Shown: positions 32,979-43,016 of the stretch, piece by piece
Layout: every line of letters begins with the position of its first letter
Numbering within the stretch: the first letter of the stretch is position 1
DNA from: Amphibacillus marinus
Lineage (GTDB): Bacteria; Bacillota; Bacilli; Bacillales; Amphibacillaceae
Length of the DNA: 64,000 nt
Reading direction: 5' to 3'
Assembly: GCF_900110345.1 (NCBI RefSeq)
Contig: NZ_FODJ01000001.1
Coordinates: forward strand, 1 to 64,000
Notes under the pieces: generated by a model
The model's input: only the letters and a program-made list of their open reading frames with translations
Database searches by the model: none
What the model was told of the DNA's origin: nothing
Translations under genes and position numbers: made by a program

Positions 32979-33947
32979 ATGAGGAAAATTGCCATTATTC
33001 ATACGGGTGGAACGATAGCAATGGCTGAAGATCAAGCTGGATCCGTAGCACCAGTGAGTGATCATCCACTTAGCGAGCACCTAAATGAGTTACAATCAAA
33101 AGCGCTTATTGAAGAAATTTTTCTGTTTGATTTACCATCACCACATATGACCCCCGTAAAAATGCTTGAGCTTGGTCAAAAGATTAGTCAGCTAATAGAA
33201 ACTGAGTGCTTTGATGGCGTAATTGTTACTCACGGTACAGATACGTTGGAGGAAACCGCCTACTTTTTGGATTTGTTCTTACATGTTGGAGCTCCCATCG
33301 TTATTACTGGTGCAATGAGGTCGAGTAATGAAGTAGGCTCTGACGGTCTCTATAATTTAATGAGCGCCATTCGCGTTGTGTGTGATAATGAAGCACAAAA
33401 TAAAGGGATCATGGTTGTAATGAATGACGAAATTCATTCTGCAGCATATTGTACCAAAACGTCAACCAGTAATATAGCTACCTTCCAGAGTCCTCAATTT
33501 GGACCCATTGGTATTTTAACTAAGCAAGATGTTTACTTCTATCACAAATGGATTAAACATGACCAAATTGAATTTGATACTATTACTAAAACGGTTCCGC
33601 TTATTAAAGCATATGCAGGTATGGACCAAGCTTTTATCGAAAGTATTTGTCGGCTTCCGCTAGATGGTTTAGTTATTGAAGCTTTTGGTCAGGGTAATTT
33701 ACCACCTGATATTGTTTATCCTTTGGTTAAATTAATTAAAGCAAGCATACCCGTTGTGATTGTGTCTAGAAGCTTTATGGGGGTTGTTCAGCCTACATAC
33801 GGCTATGATGGCGGGGGGCAGCAATTGAAGGAGAGAGGACTATTCTTTGCAAAACGTTTGTCTGGTCCCAAGGCTAGAATTAAGCTGATGGCATTGCTGG
33901 AGGCTAAGTATAATTGGGAGCAGATTAAGGATACACTTGAGACTTAA
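32979..33947 (+). CDS. ansA: L-asparaginase, type I-like
   Basis: This 322-residue cytoplasmic asparaginase has the first catalytic threonine in HTGGTIAM (T12) and the second triad in VTHGTDTLEET, with MRSSNEVGSDG following. It hydrolyses L-Asn to L-Asp and ammonia. No signal peptide is present. The start at 32979 is chosen because AGGGGGG lies just before it; the upstream extension to 32946 has no ribosome binding site. It lies 47 bases after the LysM gene and is probably in the same transcript. Confidence 0.9.
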   Translation: MRKIAIIHTGGTIAMAEDQAGSVAPVSDHPLSEHLNELQSKALIEEIFLFDLPSPHMTPVKMLELGQKISQLIETECFDGVIVTHGTDTLEETAYFLDLFLHVGAPIVITGAMRSSNEVGSDGLYNLMSAIRVVCDNEAQNKGIMVVMNDEIHSAAYCTKTSTSNIATFQSPQFGPIGILTKQDVYFYHKWIKHDQIEFDTITKTVPLIKAYAGMDQAFIESICRLPLDGLVIEAFGQGNLPPDIVYPLVKLIKASIPVVIVSRSFMGVVQPTYGYDGGGQQLKERGLFFAKRLSGPKARIKLMALLEAKYNWEQIKDTLET

Positions 33948-33966
33948 TTCTATGTATAGGAAAGAC

Positions 33967-34008
33967 AAAAAGGTCTCGTTAGATATAAAAATCTAACGAG
34001 ACCTTTTT
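33967..34008. terminator. Bidirectional terminator between ansA and the mecA paralogue
   Basis: An 18-base perfect stem (33967-33984 with 33991-34008) with a six-base loop has five As at the left and five Ts at the right; it can serve both converging genes. Confidence 0.92.
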
Positions 34009-34014
34009 AAATTG

Positions 34015-34587
34015 TTATTTAAATGTATGACGTAATTGATGCATCGCTTTTTCAGAGATAATGGTATTGCCGTATTCCATGATTCTAGCAGGAGAAACTA
34101 CGCTTGCCTCTGAATATTCAGATAGTAAAGCAATAAAATCCTCTTGATTAACTTCCTCTAACAGGCTATCAGTAAAAAAGACGTAATAATTATGGTCGAA
34201 GAAATATACCGATCCATCGTCAATCCCAAGTCGTCCTAATGTATGTGATAATTGAATAATATCTTCAAAATCGTCAAAAACATAGAGAAGAGCATCGCTT
34301 TCGTCTAAAGTGACCTGCATCTCGATGTAGTCATCATCGTCATCAAGAAGCTCTTGTGTGACAATAATTAACATGCCCTGTGCTTGTAGCATATAAACTT
34401 GAACAGACAGTACACCTGCCAATTCAAAGTCAAGCTCATCGCTAGCTTCAAACATCATATCATGAAAAAGTGCTTGCATCGCAGGTAGGTCTTGCCACAT
34501 TATTTCCTCTGTTAACCCTCGTTCCATTAAATCATCAAAGGTAAGAAATATTTTGAATTGGTTTGATGATAGCCTTTCTAAACGCAT
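34015..34587 (-). CDS. mecB: MecA-family ClpC adaptor (YpbH/MecB type)
   Basis: This 190-residue adaptor starts with the MecA substrate-binding domain (MRLERLSSNQFKIFLTFDDLMERGL), has an acidic linker (ELLDDDDDYIEMQ) and a C-terminal ClpC-binding domain. Such adaptors deliver proteins to the ClpCP protease; B. subtilis has MecA and the paralogue YpbH. Location between the ypb genes and sleB-ypeB indicates the YpbH locus. ATG 34587 with AAGGAGGT seven bases upstream is preferred over the longer frame. Confidence 0.85.
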   Translation of the reverse strand: MRLERLSSNQFKIFLTFDDLMERGLTEEIMWQDLPAMQALFHDMMFEASDELDFELAGVLSVQVYMLQAQGMLIIVTQELLDDDDDYIEMQVTLDESDALLYVFDDFEDIIQLSHTLGRLGIDDGSVYFFDHNYYVFFTDSLLEEVNQEDFIALLSEYSEASVVSPARIMEYGNTIISEKAMHQLRHTFK

Positions 34588-34792
34588 GTTAACTACCTCC
34601 TTATTAAAAGCTTCAAAACGAAACAAGCTTTAAAAAGATATCTTTTGCTTATTATATGACATTCTAACAATTTTTGAAACATAGATGCCTTATTGTTTTT
34701 AAAATCAGGCGAATTAATTCATGTATAAAAAAGTCATTTTATTAAAAACTACCTCGTAATGAGATAAAAAATCTTAGTCAGGAGGTAAGAAA

Positions 34793-35656
34793 ATGAAAAA
34801 TGCTTTTTTAAAAAGTTTATTAAGTGTATGTTTCTTAAGTATCTTCTTTGTATATAATGAACAACCTGTTGCAGCCTTTAGTCCACAGGTTATTCAACAT
34901 GGTGCTACAGGAGAGGATGTTGTCGAACTTCAAGCAAGGTTACAATATCTCGGTTTTTACAATAGTCAAATTGATGGAGTCTTTGGCTGGGGAACTTATT
35001 GGGCTTTAAGAAACTTTCAATATGAATTCGGTATGGAAATTGATGGATTAGCTGGTCAGGAAGTTAAAGATAAGCTTGTTAGTGCTAGTAATTACGATAA
35101 AGCTTTTATTCGGGAGAATATTGAAGCAGGTCGAAAATTTACTTACTATGGTGGGATGAGTAAGGAAAATCAAGTTAAGCAAGGATCAGGTTCATCAAAT
35201 CAACAACCTAATAATGGTGATGGGCAGTCAGGGGGGACAGTTCAACCAACAAATGAAGATGAAGCAATTGAACCAACTGCTTCAAATGTTCCTAATGGGT
35301 TTTCACAAAATGATATTCAGTTAATGGCCCAAGCCGTATATGGTGAGGCAAGGGGAGAACCGTATGAAGGCCAAGTTGCTGTTGCAGCAGTCATTCTTAA
35401 TCGGATTCAAAATTCAATTTTTCCAGATTCAGTATCAGGTGTTATTTATGAACCATTAGCTTTTACGGCTGTAGCGGATGGGCAAATATATTTAGAGCCT
35501 GACGAAACGGCTAGAAGAGCAGTGTTGGATGCAATTAATGGCTGGGACCCGTCAGGTGAAGCTATTTACTACTTTAATCCAGATACTGCTACATCAACTT
35601 GGATTTGGTCGCGCCCTCAAATTAAAAGAATTGGCAAGCACGTATTCTGTATGTAA
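34793..35656 (+). CDS. sleB: Spore cortex-lytic enzyme SleB
   Basis: This 287-residue lytic transglycosylase cuts cortex peptidoglycan at muramic-delta-lactam sites during germination. It has a signal peptide (1-28, ending VAA), a peptidoglycan-binding domain (IQHGATGEDVVELQARLQYL... IDGLAGQEV, 34-96), a Gln/Ser/Gly linker and the catalytic SleB domain (VYGEARGEPYEGQVAVAAV onward). Length is near the B. subtilis protein (305). AGGAGG precedes the ATG. ypeB follows after 14 bases. Confidence 0.94.
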   Translation: MKNAFLKSLLSVCFLSIFFVYNEQPVAAFSPQVIQHGATGEDVVELQARLQYLGFYNSQIDGVFGWGTYWALRNFQYEFGMEIDGLAGQEVKDKLVSASNYDKAFIRENIEAGRKFTYYGGMSKENQVKQGSGSSNQQPNNGDGQSGGTVQPTNEDEAIEPTASNVPNGFSQNDIQLMAQAVYGEARGEPYEGQVAVAAVILNRIQNSIFPDSVSGVIYEPLAFTAVADGQIYLEPDETARRAVLDAINGWDPSGEAIYYFNPDTATSTWIWSRPQIKRIGKHVFCM

Positions 35657-35670
35657 AGGAGGAATTTAAA

Positions 35671-37020
35671 ATGATAAAATGGATTGCAATTGCAATTCTT
35701 TCAATTGGTTTAGCTGGGACAGCATATTGGGGCTTTCAGCAATCCAATCAACGCGAGACGTTGCTCATTCAAAACGAAAATAATTATCAACGCGCTTTTC
35801 ATGATTTAACCTATCACCTTGATTTATTATATGGGAAGATTGGGACAACCTTAGCGCTTAATACCAATGAACAATTGTCACCACAGATGCTAGAAATTTG
35901 GCAATTGACGTCGCGAGCTCAAACAGATGTTAATCAATTGCCACTTGTTTTACTGCCATTTAGTAAAACGGAAGGGTTCTTGTCTGAAATAGGGGATTTT
36001 ACCTATGATGTTGCAGTAAGAAATTTAGATGACGAACCACTATCTCAAGAAGAAACTGAAAAACTAAATGGGTTATATGAAGCAGCTGATGAAATTCGAC
36101 AAGAGCTGAGAACAATTCAACATGAAGTAATGGGTAAACAGTTACGGTGGGTGGATGTTGAGCTAGCTTTAACAGATATGGACCCTGAAAGTGAGAATTT
36201 CATTGTCGATGGTTTTACGACTATCGAGGACTCGGCTAGTAATTTTACTGAGACCCACTTTCAAAATCTATCGGCAACACTTCCCCAACAGCATGAAAGA
36301 TTTAGTTTTTTAACGGGTAGTGATGTGTCTGAAGTGGAGGCAATTGATATTATTCGTAAGCAATTTGATCTTAATGAAGATTTAGCAATTGATCTTCAAA
36401 AAAGTGGGGAGGGAGCTCAACTTCAAACATATAGTGGTTCGTTTACGCATGACGATCATCATGGTTATGTTGAAATTTCAGAAAAAGGTGGGCACATTCT
36501 CTCCTATATGATTAATCGGGATTTTCAAGAAGCAGCTATTAGCCTAAATGATGCGCAAAAGAAAGCTGAGCAATTGTTAGAAGAACAGGGGCTAGATCAA
36601 TTTATCATTATGCAAGCAAGTCAGTTTGAACAAGTTGGTCTTTTTCAGTTCGTTGGCAACCAAGATGACATCTGGATCTATCCCGATAAAATTATGGTCA
36701 AAGTAGCCTTAGATACTGGTGAGATTGTTGGTTTTAGTGCAGCTGATTTTTATCGAAATCACCGCGACCGTGAGTTAAGCCAGCCGGAGCTTTCACTAGA
36801 AGAAGCCGAGGAAAAGGTTAATCAATCGTTAACGATAGAAGATTATCACTTAGCCATAGTAGAGGATAATGAAGGAAATGAAGTATTAACCTATGCATTT
36901 TTTGGAACATTAAATCACGATACGTATCGCATTTTTATTGATGCAAATACAGGCTATGAGGTTGTTGTTGAACTTCTGCAAGATGTGGAAAACAATTGGG
37001 GTAATCGGCTAACAGATTGA
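35671..37020 (+). CDS. ypeB: Germination protein YpeB
   Basis: This 449-residue protein has an N-terminal signal anchor (KWIAIAILSIGLAGTAYWGF) followed by a helical region and PepSY-like repeats in the C-terminal half (EAIDIIRKQF, ISLNDAQKKAEQLLEEQ, LSLEEAEEKVNQSLT). YpeB is needed for SleB stability and localisation in the spore. It is cotranscribed with sleB and follows an AAAGGAGG site. Confidence 0.93.
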   Translation: MIKWIAIAILSIGLAGTAYWGFQQSNQRETLLIQNENNYQRAFHDLTYHLDLLYGKIGTTLALNTNEQLSPQMLEIWQLTSRAQTDVNQLPLVLLPFSKTEGFLSEIGDFTYDVAVRNLDDEPLSQEETEKLNGLYEAADEIRQELRTIQHEVMGKQLRWVDVELALTDMDPESENFIVDGFTTIEDSASNFTETHFQNLSATLPQQHERFSFLTGSDVSEVEAIDIIRKQFDLNEDLAIDLQKSGEGAQLQTYSGSFTHDDHHGYVEISEKGGHILSYMINRDFQEAAISLNDAQKKAEQLLEEQGLDQFIIMQASQFEQVGLFQFVGNQDDIWIYPDKIMVKVALDTGEIVGFSAADFYRNHRDRELSQPELSLEEAEEKVNQSLTIEDYHLAIVEDNEGNEVLTYAFFGTLNHDTYRIFIDANTGYEVVVELLQDVENNWGNRLTD

Positions 37021-37105
37021 GAAGAAGTTTAAGCTGTTCTCAAATTTAACACTAAGTTGATAAAGCTAGTAACGCAAGGTTACAACTAAATATCAAACCA
37101 GGGTA

Positions 37106-37154
37106 TCCGAACATTCTGATTAAGCGGTCTACGTTTTCAGTCATAATGTTCGGA
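37106..37154 (+). terminator. Stem-loop after ypeB, resembling the one after fur
   Basis: TCCGAACATT pairs with AATGTTCGGA perfectly, with an inner CTGA/TCAG helix, followed by TTTTCC. It is the probable sleB-ypeB terminator. The rest of the 367-base gap holds no ORF. Confidence 0.55.
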
Positions 37155-37242
37155 TTTTCCGTATTCTAATTTTTGGGTAAAAGTTATTCATTTTACCTGT
37201 TTTAATTACAAATATAGTAAGTGAAGACGTCGAGGTACTAAA

Positions 37243-37279
37243 TAAAAAGGCTTTTCGAACTATAAAAAGCTTCTTTTTA
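37243..37279. terminator. A/T-flanked stem-loop in the ypeB-ypfA gap
   Basis: AAAAAGGCTTTT and AAAAGCTTCTTTTT pair with one bulge. It is weaker than the neighbouring hairpin. Confidence 0.4.
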
Positions 37280-37387
37280 TACAATGTTAGGATTTTTTTT
37301 GAGAATAAACGACTACTTTCTCTTGCAGAGCTCGCCCTTCATTTGTCATAATAAAGACAGTATAATTGTGAGAGTGAGTGGTTAATT

Positions 37388-38047
37388 GTGATTAAAATAG
37401 GAACTGTTTTAACCTTACAGAAACAAGATGTGAACAATCAGGTTGAGAATTACAAGTGTAGAATTTCAGATTTTAAAGGGCACACTCTATATATTGATTA
37501 TCCCATTAATACGCTGACGGGACACTCAGATATCTTTGCAAGGGGGGATCAACTTGTAGCTTACTTCATTACCCCGAATCAAGGGGTGTATAGGTTTGTT
37601 ACTGTTATTAAAGGGCGAAAGAAAGATAAAATACCGTTATTGCTTTTACACTTCGATCAGAGTAAACTAGAAAAGGTGCAGCGGCGAGACTATGTTAGAG
37701 TTACGGCTAGTTTAGATATTGCCGTACAGGATCCTTCACAAAAGATTGATCCCTTTCATACAGTCACTAGTGATATTAGTGGTGGCGGAGTTGCTATCTA
37801 TGTACCAGATGATCGAATCTTCTATGAAGGTATGAAAGTTAATGTTGTTATTGTTCTTCGAGCGAATCAGACGAGTTTTGACTATATTTATGCAGATGCA
37901 AACGTAATACGAACTCAGTCGGTAAAGCACGCTTCAATATTTAAGTTATCGCTTGCATTCAATTCTATCGCAGAGAAAGACAGACAACGAATTATCCATT
38001 TTTGTTTTAATACCGAGCTTGAAGAGCGTCGTCAGCAATTTAAATAG
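37388..38047 (+). CDS. motI: PilZ-domain c-di-GMP receptor (YpfA/MotI)
   Basis: This 219-residue protein with an N-terminal YcgR-like domain and a C-terminal PilZ domain carries both ligand motifs: QRRDYVRV (RxxxR, about 97-104) and [11 protein letters not shown] (DxSxxG, about 128-138). In B. subtilis, c-di-GMP-bound MotI acts as a flagellar clutch. Together with cheR it suggests a motile organism. The GTG start is supported by the upstream purine stretch. cmk follows after 31 bases. Confidence 0.85.
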   Translation: MIKIGTVLTLQKQDVNNQVENYKCRISDFKGHTLYIDYPINTLTGHSDIFARGDQLVAYFITPNQGVYRFVTVIKGRKKDKIPLLLLHFDQSKLEKVQRRDYVRVTASLDIAVQDPSQKIDPFHTVTSDISGGGVAIYVPDDRIFYEGMKVNVVIVLRANQTSFDYIYADANVIRTQSVKHASIFKLSLAFNSIAEKDRQRIIHFCFNTELEERRQQFK

Positions 38048-38078
38048 CACCAACATGAACAATAAAGGAGATACAATT

Positions 38079-38759
38079 ATGTCAGAGAGAAAAATTGCTA
38101 TAGCAATTGACGGCCCTGCTGCAGCAGGAAAGAGTACTGTAGCGAAGAGAATCGCTCAGAAATTAAATTATATTTATATTGATACAGGAGCAATGTATCG
38201 TGCCATTACATATGTTGCCATTGAAAGCCAACAATCGCTAGCAGATGAATTGCAATTGTATCAATTATTGCTAAATACGGATATAGAGTTATCACAAGGC
38301 GGTAGTGGGCAAAAGGTTATCGTCAATGGGAAGGATATTACTGAGGATATTAGAAACCAACAAGTAACCAACAGTGTATCCAAGGTGGCTGCGTATCGTT
38401 TAATTAGGGAAGAGATGGTCATACGCCAACGTGAACTGGCTGGGAAAAAAGGTGTTGTGATGGATGGGCGAGATATTGGCTCTCATGTGATACCAGACGC
38501 GGAAGTGAAGATTTTTCTAATAGCATCTGTTCGAGAGCGGGCAGAAAGACGCTATTATGAAAATAAACGTAAAGGTTTTGAAGCTTCATTAGCTCAATTA
38601 GAAAAGGAAATCGCAGAAAGAGACAAGCTTGATTCAGAAAGAACGGTATCGCCATTGATTAAAGCGGAGGATGCAATTGAGCTTGATACAACTTCATTAA
38701 CAATTGATCAAGTTACCAATTGTATCTTTAATATTATTAATGAAAAGGTGGAAGCATAA
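38079..38759 (+). CDS. cmk: Cytidylate kinase
   Basis: This 226-residue P-loop kinase phosphorylates CMP and dCMP. The N-terminal Walker A is [10 protein letters not shown], followed by [19 protein letters not shown] and the lid region [13 protein letters not shown] 38079 has AAAGGAG at its proper place; the frame extending to 37953 overlaps motI and is not used. The plsC-like start abuts the stop. Confidence 0.95.
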   Translation: MSERKIAIAIDGPAAAGKSTVAKRIAQKLNYIYIDTGAMYRAITYVAIESQQSLADELQLYQLLLNTDIELSQGGSGQKVIVNGKDITEDIRNQQVTNSVSKVAAYRLIREEMVIRQRELAGKKGVVMDGRDIGSHVIPDAEVKIFLIASVRERAERRYYENKRKGFEASLAQLEKEIAERDKLDSERTVSPLIKAEDAIELDTTSLTIDQVTNCIFNIINEKVEA

Positions 38760-39347
38760 ATGTCATTCTATACAATTGCCAAAAACATTGTCTGGTATAT
38801 TTTTAAGCCTATGTTTCGTATCAAGGTGTTTGGCAAGGAGAACATTCCAAATGATGGCCCACTAATTATTTGCTCCAATCATATCTCTAATATTGATCCA
38901 CCAGTAGTTGGCGGATCATCAACCAGAGATATTCATTTTCTTGCAAAAGAAGAATTATTTAAAAAAAAGTGGTTGAACAAACTGCTAACAAGCTTAAATG
39001 CATTTCCGATTAAGCGTGGGATGAGTGATCGACAAGCATTGCGACAGGCGCTTACACTTCTAAAGGATGGACGGGCTCTGGGGTTGTTTCCAGAGGGAAC
39101 CAGAAGTAAAACTGGGCAGCTTGGAGAAGGTTTATCAGGAATTGGCTTTTTTGCTTTACGCTCTGAAGCAGCAGTTGTACCCTGTGCTATTATTGGTCCT
39201 TATAAAATTGGTAGGAAAGTAAAGGTAGTATATGGTGAACCAATTGAAATGGCAGATCTTCGGATGGAAAAAGCGACTGCTAAACAAGCAACTGATCGAA
39301 TTATGGAGGCAATCCGTCAGCTAATTGAAAAGAATTCCTCAAATTAA
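38760..39347 (+). CDS. plsC: 1-acyl-sn-glycerol-3-phosphate acyltransferase
   Basis: This 195-residue PlsC-family enzyme has the catalytic motif NHISNID (H41, D46), the substrate motif FPEGTRSK and the C-terminal VVPCAIIG. It makes phosphatidic acid from lysophosphatidic acid at the inner membrane face. It follows cmk with no gap and precedes ypfD, the usual Bacillus order. Confidence 0.92.
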   Translation: MSFYTIAKNIVWYIFKPMFRIKVFGKENIPNDGPLIICSNHISNIDPPVVGGSSTRDIHFLAKEELFKKKWLNKLLTSLNAFPIKRGMSDRQALRQALTLLKDGRALGLFPEGTRSKTGQLGEGLSGIGFFALRSEAAVVPCAIIGPYKIGRKVKVVYGEPIEMADLRMEKATAKQATDRIMEAIRQLIEKNSSN

Positions 39348-39436
39348 ATGATATGACTTGACAAATAGTCCGAAATGTTAGAAGTTAGAAAAAGATAGTT
39401 TTATTTCTTGTCGCAAATTGAAGGAGGCTTTTTTTT

Positions 39437-40579
39437 ATGGATGAAATGAATAATGAAGTATCAGACTTTAAAGAGTTATCAGTCGGTGAAGTGGTAACTG
39501 GAAAAGTAGTAAAAGTAGAAGATAAACAAGTATTGGTTGATATCGGATGGAAAACAGATGGAATTGTTCCTATTAGTGAATTATCTAGTCTCCATATTGA
39601 AACAGCAAGTGAAGTTGTTTCAGTGGATGATGAGTTAACGCTTAAGATAAAAAAACTAGATGATGATGAAATTATCTTATCAAAGCAAGCAGTTGACACT
39701 GAGCAAGCTTGGGATGATTTAGAGCAAAAGCTTGAAAGTGGAGAGGTGTTCTCAGCTAAGGTGAAAGAGATTGTAAAAGGCGGCTTAGTTGTTGATGTGG
39801 GCTTAAGAGGCTTTGTACCTGCTTCTCTTGTTGAAACATATTTTGTTGACGATTTCTCATCTTATCAAGATCAGGAGTTAACACTTAAGGTAGCGGAATT
39901 AGATCGTGACAAAAACCGGGTAATTCTTTCTCATCGTGCGGTTGTTGAAGCGGAAGCTGCTGTTCAGAAGGAGCAACGCATTGCAACACTTCAAGAAGGG
40001 GAGATTGTCGAGGGTAGGGTTGCGCGACTAACTGATTTTGGTGTGTTCGTTGATTTAGGTGGAATTGATGGTTTAGTTCACATTTCTCAGCTTTCTCATG
40101 AGCATGTAGAGAAGGCTAGTGATGTTGTAACTGAGAATGACACGATCAGTGTCAAGATTCTATCAATTGATTCAGAGTCAGAGCGCATCTCATTATCTTT
40201 AAAAGCGACATTACCTGGTCCATGGGAGGATGTTGAAGCAAAAATCTCTGTTGGTGACGTTGTTGAAGGAGAGGTAAAGCGACTGGTTCACTTTGGCGCA
40301 TTTGTCGAAGTATTGCCGCAAGTTGAGGGCTTAGTGCACATTTCTCAAATCTCGACAGAACATATTGGAACGCCTCAAGAGGTTTTAGAGATTGGTCAAA
40401 AGGTTAGTGCAAAGGTTTTAGAGGTTAATCCGTCAGACAAACGTATTTCTTTAAGTATTAAAGAAGTAGAGGTCGATAAAAATCAGGCTGAACTAAAATC
40501 ATATAAAAAAGATGAAGAAGAGTCTGGTTTTTCTTTTAGTGATATGATTGGCGATCAATTAGATAAATTTAAAGATTAA
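39437..40579 (+). CDS. ypfD: S1-domain RNA-binding protein YpfD (ribosomal S1 homologue)
   Basis: This 380-residue protein consists of four S1 OB-fold repeats starting near 12, 96, 180 and 267 (GEVVTGKVVKVEDKQVLVDI; KVKEIVKGGLVVDVGLRGFV; GRVARLTDFGVFVDLGGIDG; GEVKRLVHFGAFVEVLPQVE), then an acidic tail. Firmicute S1 homologues of this length lack the ribosome-binding repeats of the six-repeat E. coli S1. Probable role is RNA or translation related. It has a GGAGG site and its own terminator. Confidence 0.92.
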   Translation: MDEMNNEVSDFKELSVGEVVTGKVVKVEDKQVLVDIGWKTDGIVPISELSSLHIETASEVVSVDDELTLKIKKLDDDEIILSKQAVDTEQAWDDLEQKLESGEVFSAKVKEIVKGGLVVDVGLRGFVPASLVETYFVDDFSSYQDQELTLKVAELDRDKNRVILSHRAVVEAEAAVQKEQRIATLQEGEIVEGRVARLTDFGVFVDLGGIDGLVHISQLSHEHVEKASDVVTENDTISVKILSIDSESERISLSLKATLPGPWEDVEAKISVGDVVEGEVKRLVHFGAFVEVLPQVEGLVHISQISTEHIGTPQEVLEIGQKVSAKVLEVNPSDKRISLSIKEVEVDKNQAELKSYKKDEEESGFSFSDMIGDQLDKFKD

Positions 40580-40587
40580 TTTATTTT

Positions 40588-40757
40588 GGTTGTATATCAA
40601 ATAGCGTTGGTAAGCTAATTTCCCAAGATTAGGCGGAAGCAAAAAAGAGCCGACTCCTGTGGAAATAGCAAGTGTCTGAAGACTCCACAAGAAAGCGGAT
40701 CTTTTTTGCTGGAGTCATACAAACATGTGCTTAATCAACGCTATTTAATGAAGAACC
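40588..40757 (+). repeat. Terminal-inverted-repeat element, copy B (170 bp) with nested hairpin
   Basis: It shares its ends with copy A (9663-9756): GGTTGTATATCAAATAGCGT at left, AACGCTATTTAATGAAGAACC at right, where ATAGCGTT and AACGCTAT are exact inverses. Inside lies an extra hairpin (40639-40709) starting GCAAAAAAGA and ending TCTTTTTTGC, with CCTGTGG/CCACA inner pairs. Copy A has no such insert. No coding capacity is seen. Confidence 0.78.
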
Positions 40758-40781
40758 TTTATTTTTGGATACTTGTTAGTG

Positions 40782-40810
40782 GACACCATAGCATTATGGT
40801 GTCTTTTTTT
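40782..40810 (+). terminator. Terminator in the ypfD-yphA gap
   Basis: GACACCATA pairs with TATGGTGTC across a GCAT loop and is followed by seven Ts. It lies beyond copy B of the repeat and probably ends the ypfD transcript. Confidence 0.88.
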
Positions 40811-40931
40811 GGGTATTATAATCGCTATTCTTTTCTGATCTGCTGGATGGAATTTGACAAAGTGGAGGTTTAAGCTAAAGCTCAATGTGTCATAATTATA
40901 AGTGAGTTTTAGAATTAAAGAGGTGAACTGA

Positions 40932-41498
40932 ATGATGTTTTATTGGTTAAGTTGGTTTTTAATTATTTATCTGTTCTTTTTTTATCGTGCAAAGCAAAGT
41001 GTTAAACAGTTACTGATTGTTTGTCTACTACTAAATATCATTCTCCTTCGGTACGAGGTAACTATTATTCAGTTCACGATTAGTTTTCCATTCATACTTG
41101 GAAGTCTATTATTATTCTTGTTAATTGGGTCTAGAAGCTTCTCTATTAAGAGCGGGTTTACCTTATGGTGCCTTGTCTTAAGCTATGTGGGGCTACATTA
41201 TATTTTTATAGCAAGTCCAATCTGGTTAATTGTTAATAGTCAGTTGCTTATTGGTGGAAGTCTAATTATTATGGTTGTTTTTACTAATAGAGAATTTTGG
41301 GATCAAGTACTTTGCTTTTTAATTGCGTCATGGCTAGGAGAAGCACTGCTTGCCTATAATTTGCAAATATTGAATTGGCAACATCCTCTTGGAAGCAATT
41401 TTTTTTATAGCTACATTTATTTGGGGATTGCAATCCTTTATCTGATTAATTATGCAACAAAAAAAGGCGGCCAAAAGCTAGTCCGAATGAACCTGTAA
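40932..41498 (+). CDS. yphA: YphA-like membrane protein
   Basis: This 188-residue hydrophobic protein has about six predicted membrane segments and a basic C-terminus (KKGGQKLVRMNL). Size and position between ypfD and der match B. subtilis YphA (about 199 aa), whose function is unknown. AGAGGTG precedes the ATG. yphB (seaA), which follows yphA in B. subtilis, is absent. Confidence 0.7.
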   Translation: MMFYWLSWFLIIYLFFFYRAKQSVKQLLIVCLLLNIILLRYEVTIIQFTISFPFILGSLLLFLLIGSRSFSIKSGFTLWCLVLSYVGLHYIFIASPIWLIVNSQLLIGGSLIIMVVFTNREFWDQVLCFLIASWLGEALLAYNLQILNWQHPLGSNFFYSYIYLGIAILYLINYATKKGGQKLVRMNL

Positions 41499-41693
41499 AG
41501 AGATTTACGATCAATCTAATGAAAGGATTGTTAAATGAGGTGAGATTTGCTAAACTGAATAAGTTAGTTTACCGATCAGTATAGCTTGGGCTACAAAGCA
41601 ATCGGTATTGACTGTATGAGCCGATACTTTATGTTATGCTTAGTTTAGACAAACATATAAAAAAAGATCAGAGAAGGAAAGGATGAACCTTTC

Positions 41694-43004
41694 ATGCGGA
41701 AATCAATAGTTGCAATAGTTGGTCGACCAAACGTTGGGAAATCAACAATTTTTAACCGTTTAGTAGGAGAAAGAATATCGATCGTTGAAGATACACCAGG
41801 TGTTACTAGAGACCGTATTTATGCTGAGGCTGACTGGTTAACCACTCAGTTTAATTTAATTGATACAGGTGGCATTGAACTAAGTGATGAGCCATTACTT
41901 GTTCAAATGCGCGAACAGGCAGATGTAGCTATTCAGGAAGCAGATGTCATTATTTTTATTGTAAATGGACGAGAAGGTATTACTGCTGCAGATGAAGAAG
42001 TGGCCAAAATACTATATAAATCTAACAAACCAATTGTATTAGCGGTAAACAAAGTGGACAACCCTGAGATGCGGGAAGAGATTTATGAATTCTATAGCTT
42101 GGGCTTTGGCGAACCGTTTCCAATCTCTGGTACTCACGGACTTGGTTTAGGTGACATGCTTGATAAAGTGGTTAGCTATTTTCCTCAGTTAGAAGTAGAA
42201 GATCACGAGCAGGATACGATCTATTTTAGTTTAATTGGACGTCCAAATGTTGGTAAATCATCGTTGGTAAATGCATTACTTCACCAAGAACGTGTCATTG
42301 TAAGTGAGATTGCAGGTACGACTCGGGACGCTATTGATACCCCGTTTACTAAGGATGACCAAGATTTCGTTATTATTGATACGGCTGGTATGCGTAAGCG
42401 TGGTAAAATTTATGAATCGACAGAACGGTATAGTATCTTGAGAGCTTTAAAAGCGATTGAACGTTCAGACGTTGTCCTTACTCTTATTGATGCGGATACT
42501 GGGATCATCGAACAAGATAAAAAGATTGCCGGCTACGCCCACCAAGCAGGTAAGGCTGTCGTTATTGTCGTAAATAAATGGGATACGGTTCAATCTGATG
42601 AGAAAGCAATGAAGGACTTTGAACAAAAAGTACGTGTGCATTTTCCCTTCTTGGATTATGCCCCAATTGTTTTTCTTTCAGCTTTGACGAAAAAAAGAAC
42701 ACATACCCTTATCCCACAAGTAAAGCTTGCCAGTGAGAACCATGCTATCCGTGTCGAAACAAACGTCTTAAATGATGTTATTATGGATGCAGTTGCCATG
42801 AATCCAACACCAACCTCGCATGGTAAGCGCTTGAAGATATTGTATGCTACTCAAGTAGCAATTAAGCCACCATCATTTGTGGTATTTGTTAATGACCCGG
42901 AGCTCATGCATTTTTCTTATGAACGATTCTTAGAGAATAAAATACGAGCAGCATTCGGATTTGAAGGAACACCTATTAAAATTTTTGCAAGAAGAAGAAG
43001 TTAA
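41694..43004 (+). CDS. der: Ribosome-associated GTPase Der (EngA)
   Basis: This 436-residue GTPase has two tandem G domains ([17 protein letters not shown] near 9-25; [15 protein letters not shown] near 182-196, with DTGGIE, NKVDNP, DTAGMRK and NKWDT) followed by a KH-like C-terminal domain. It is essential for 50S subunit assembly. A TTGACT (41608-41613) with TGTTAT 18 bases on is a possible promoter. Confidence 0.96.
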   Translation: MRKSIVAIVGRPNVGKSTIFNRLVGERISIVEDTPGVTRDRIYAEADWLTTQFNLIDTGGIELSDEPLLVQMREQADVAIQEADVIIFIVNGREGITAADEEVAKILYKSNKPIVLAVNKVDNPEMREEIYEFYSLGFGEPFPISGTHGLGLGDMLDKVVSYFPQLEVEDHEQDTIYFSLIGRPNVGKSSLVNALLHQERVIVSEIAGTTRDAIDTPFTKDDQDFVIIDTAGMRKRGKIYESTERYSILRALKAIERSDVVLTLIDADTGIIEQDKKIAGYAHQAGKAVVIVVNKWDTVQSDEKAMKDFEQKVRVHFPFLDYAPIVFLSALTKKRTHTLIPQVKLASENHAIRVETNVLNDVIMDAVAMNPTPTSHGKRLKILYATQVAIKPPSFVVFVNDPELMHFSYERFLENKIRAAFGFEGTPIKIFARRRS

Positions 43005-43016
43005 GGGGTGACTCAT

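Noticed and set aside
37953-38078. N-terminal extension of cmk overlapping motI
   Set aside because: ATG 38079 has AAAGGAG and gives a standard cytidylate kinase start.
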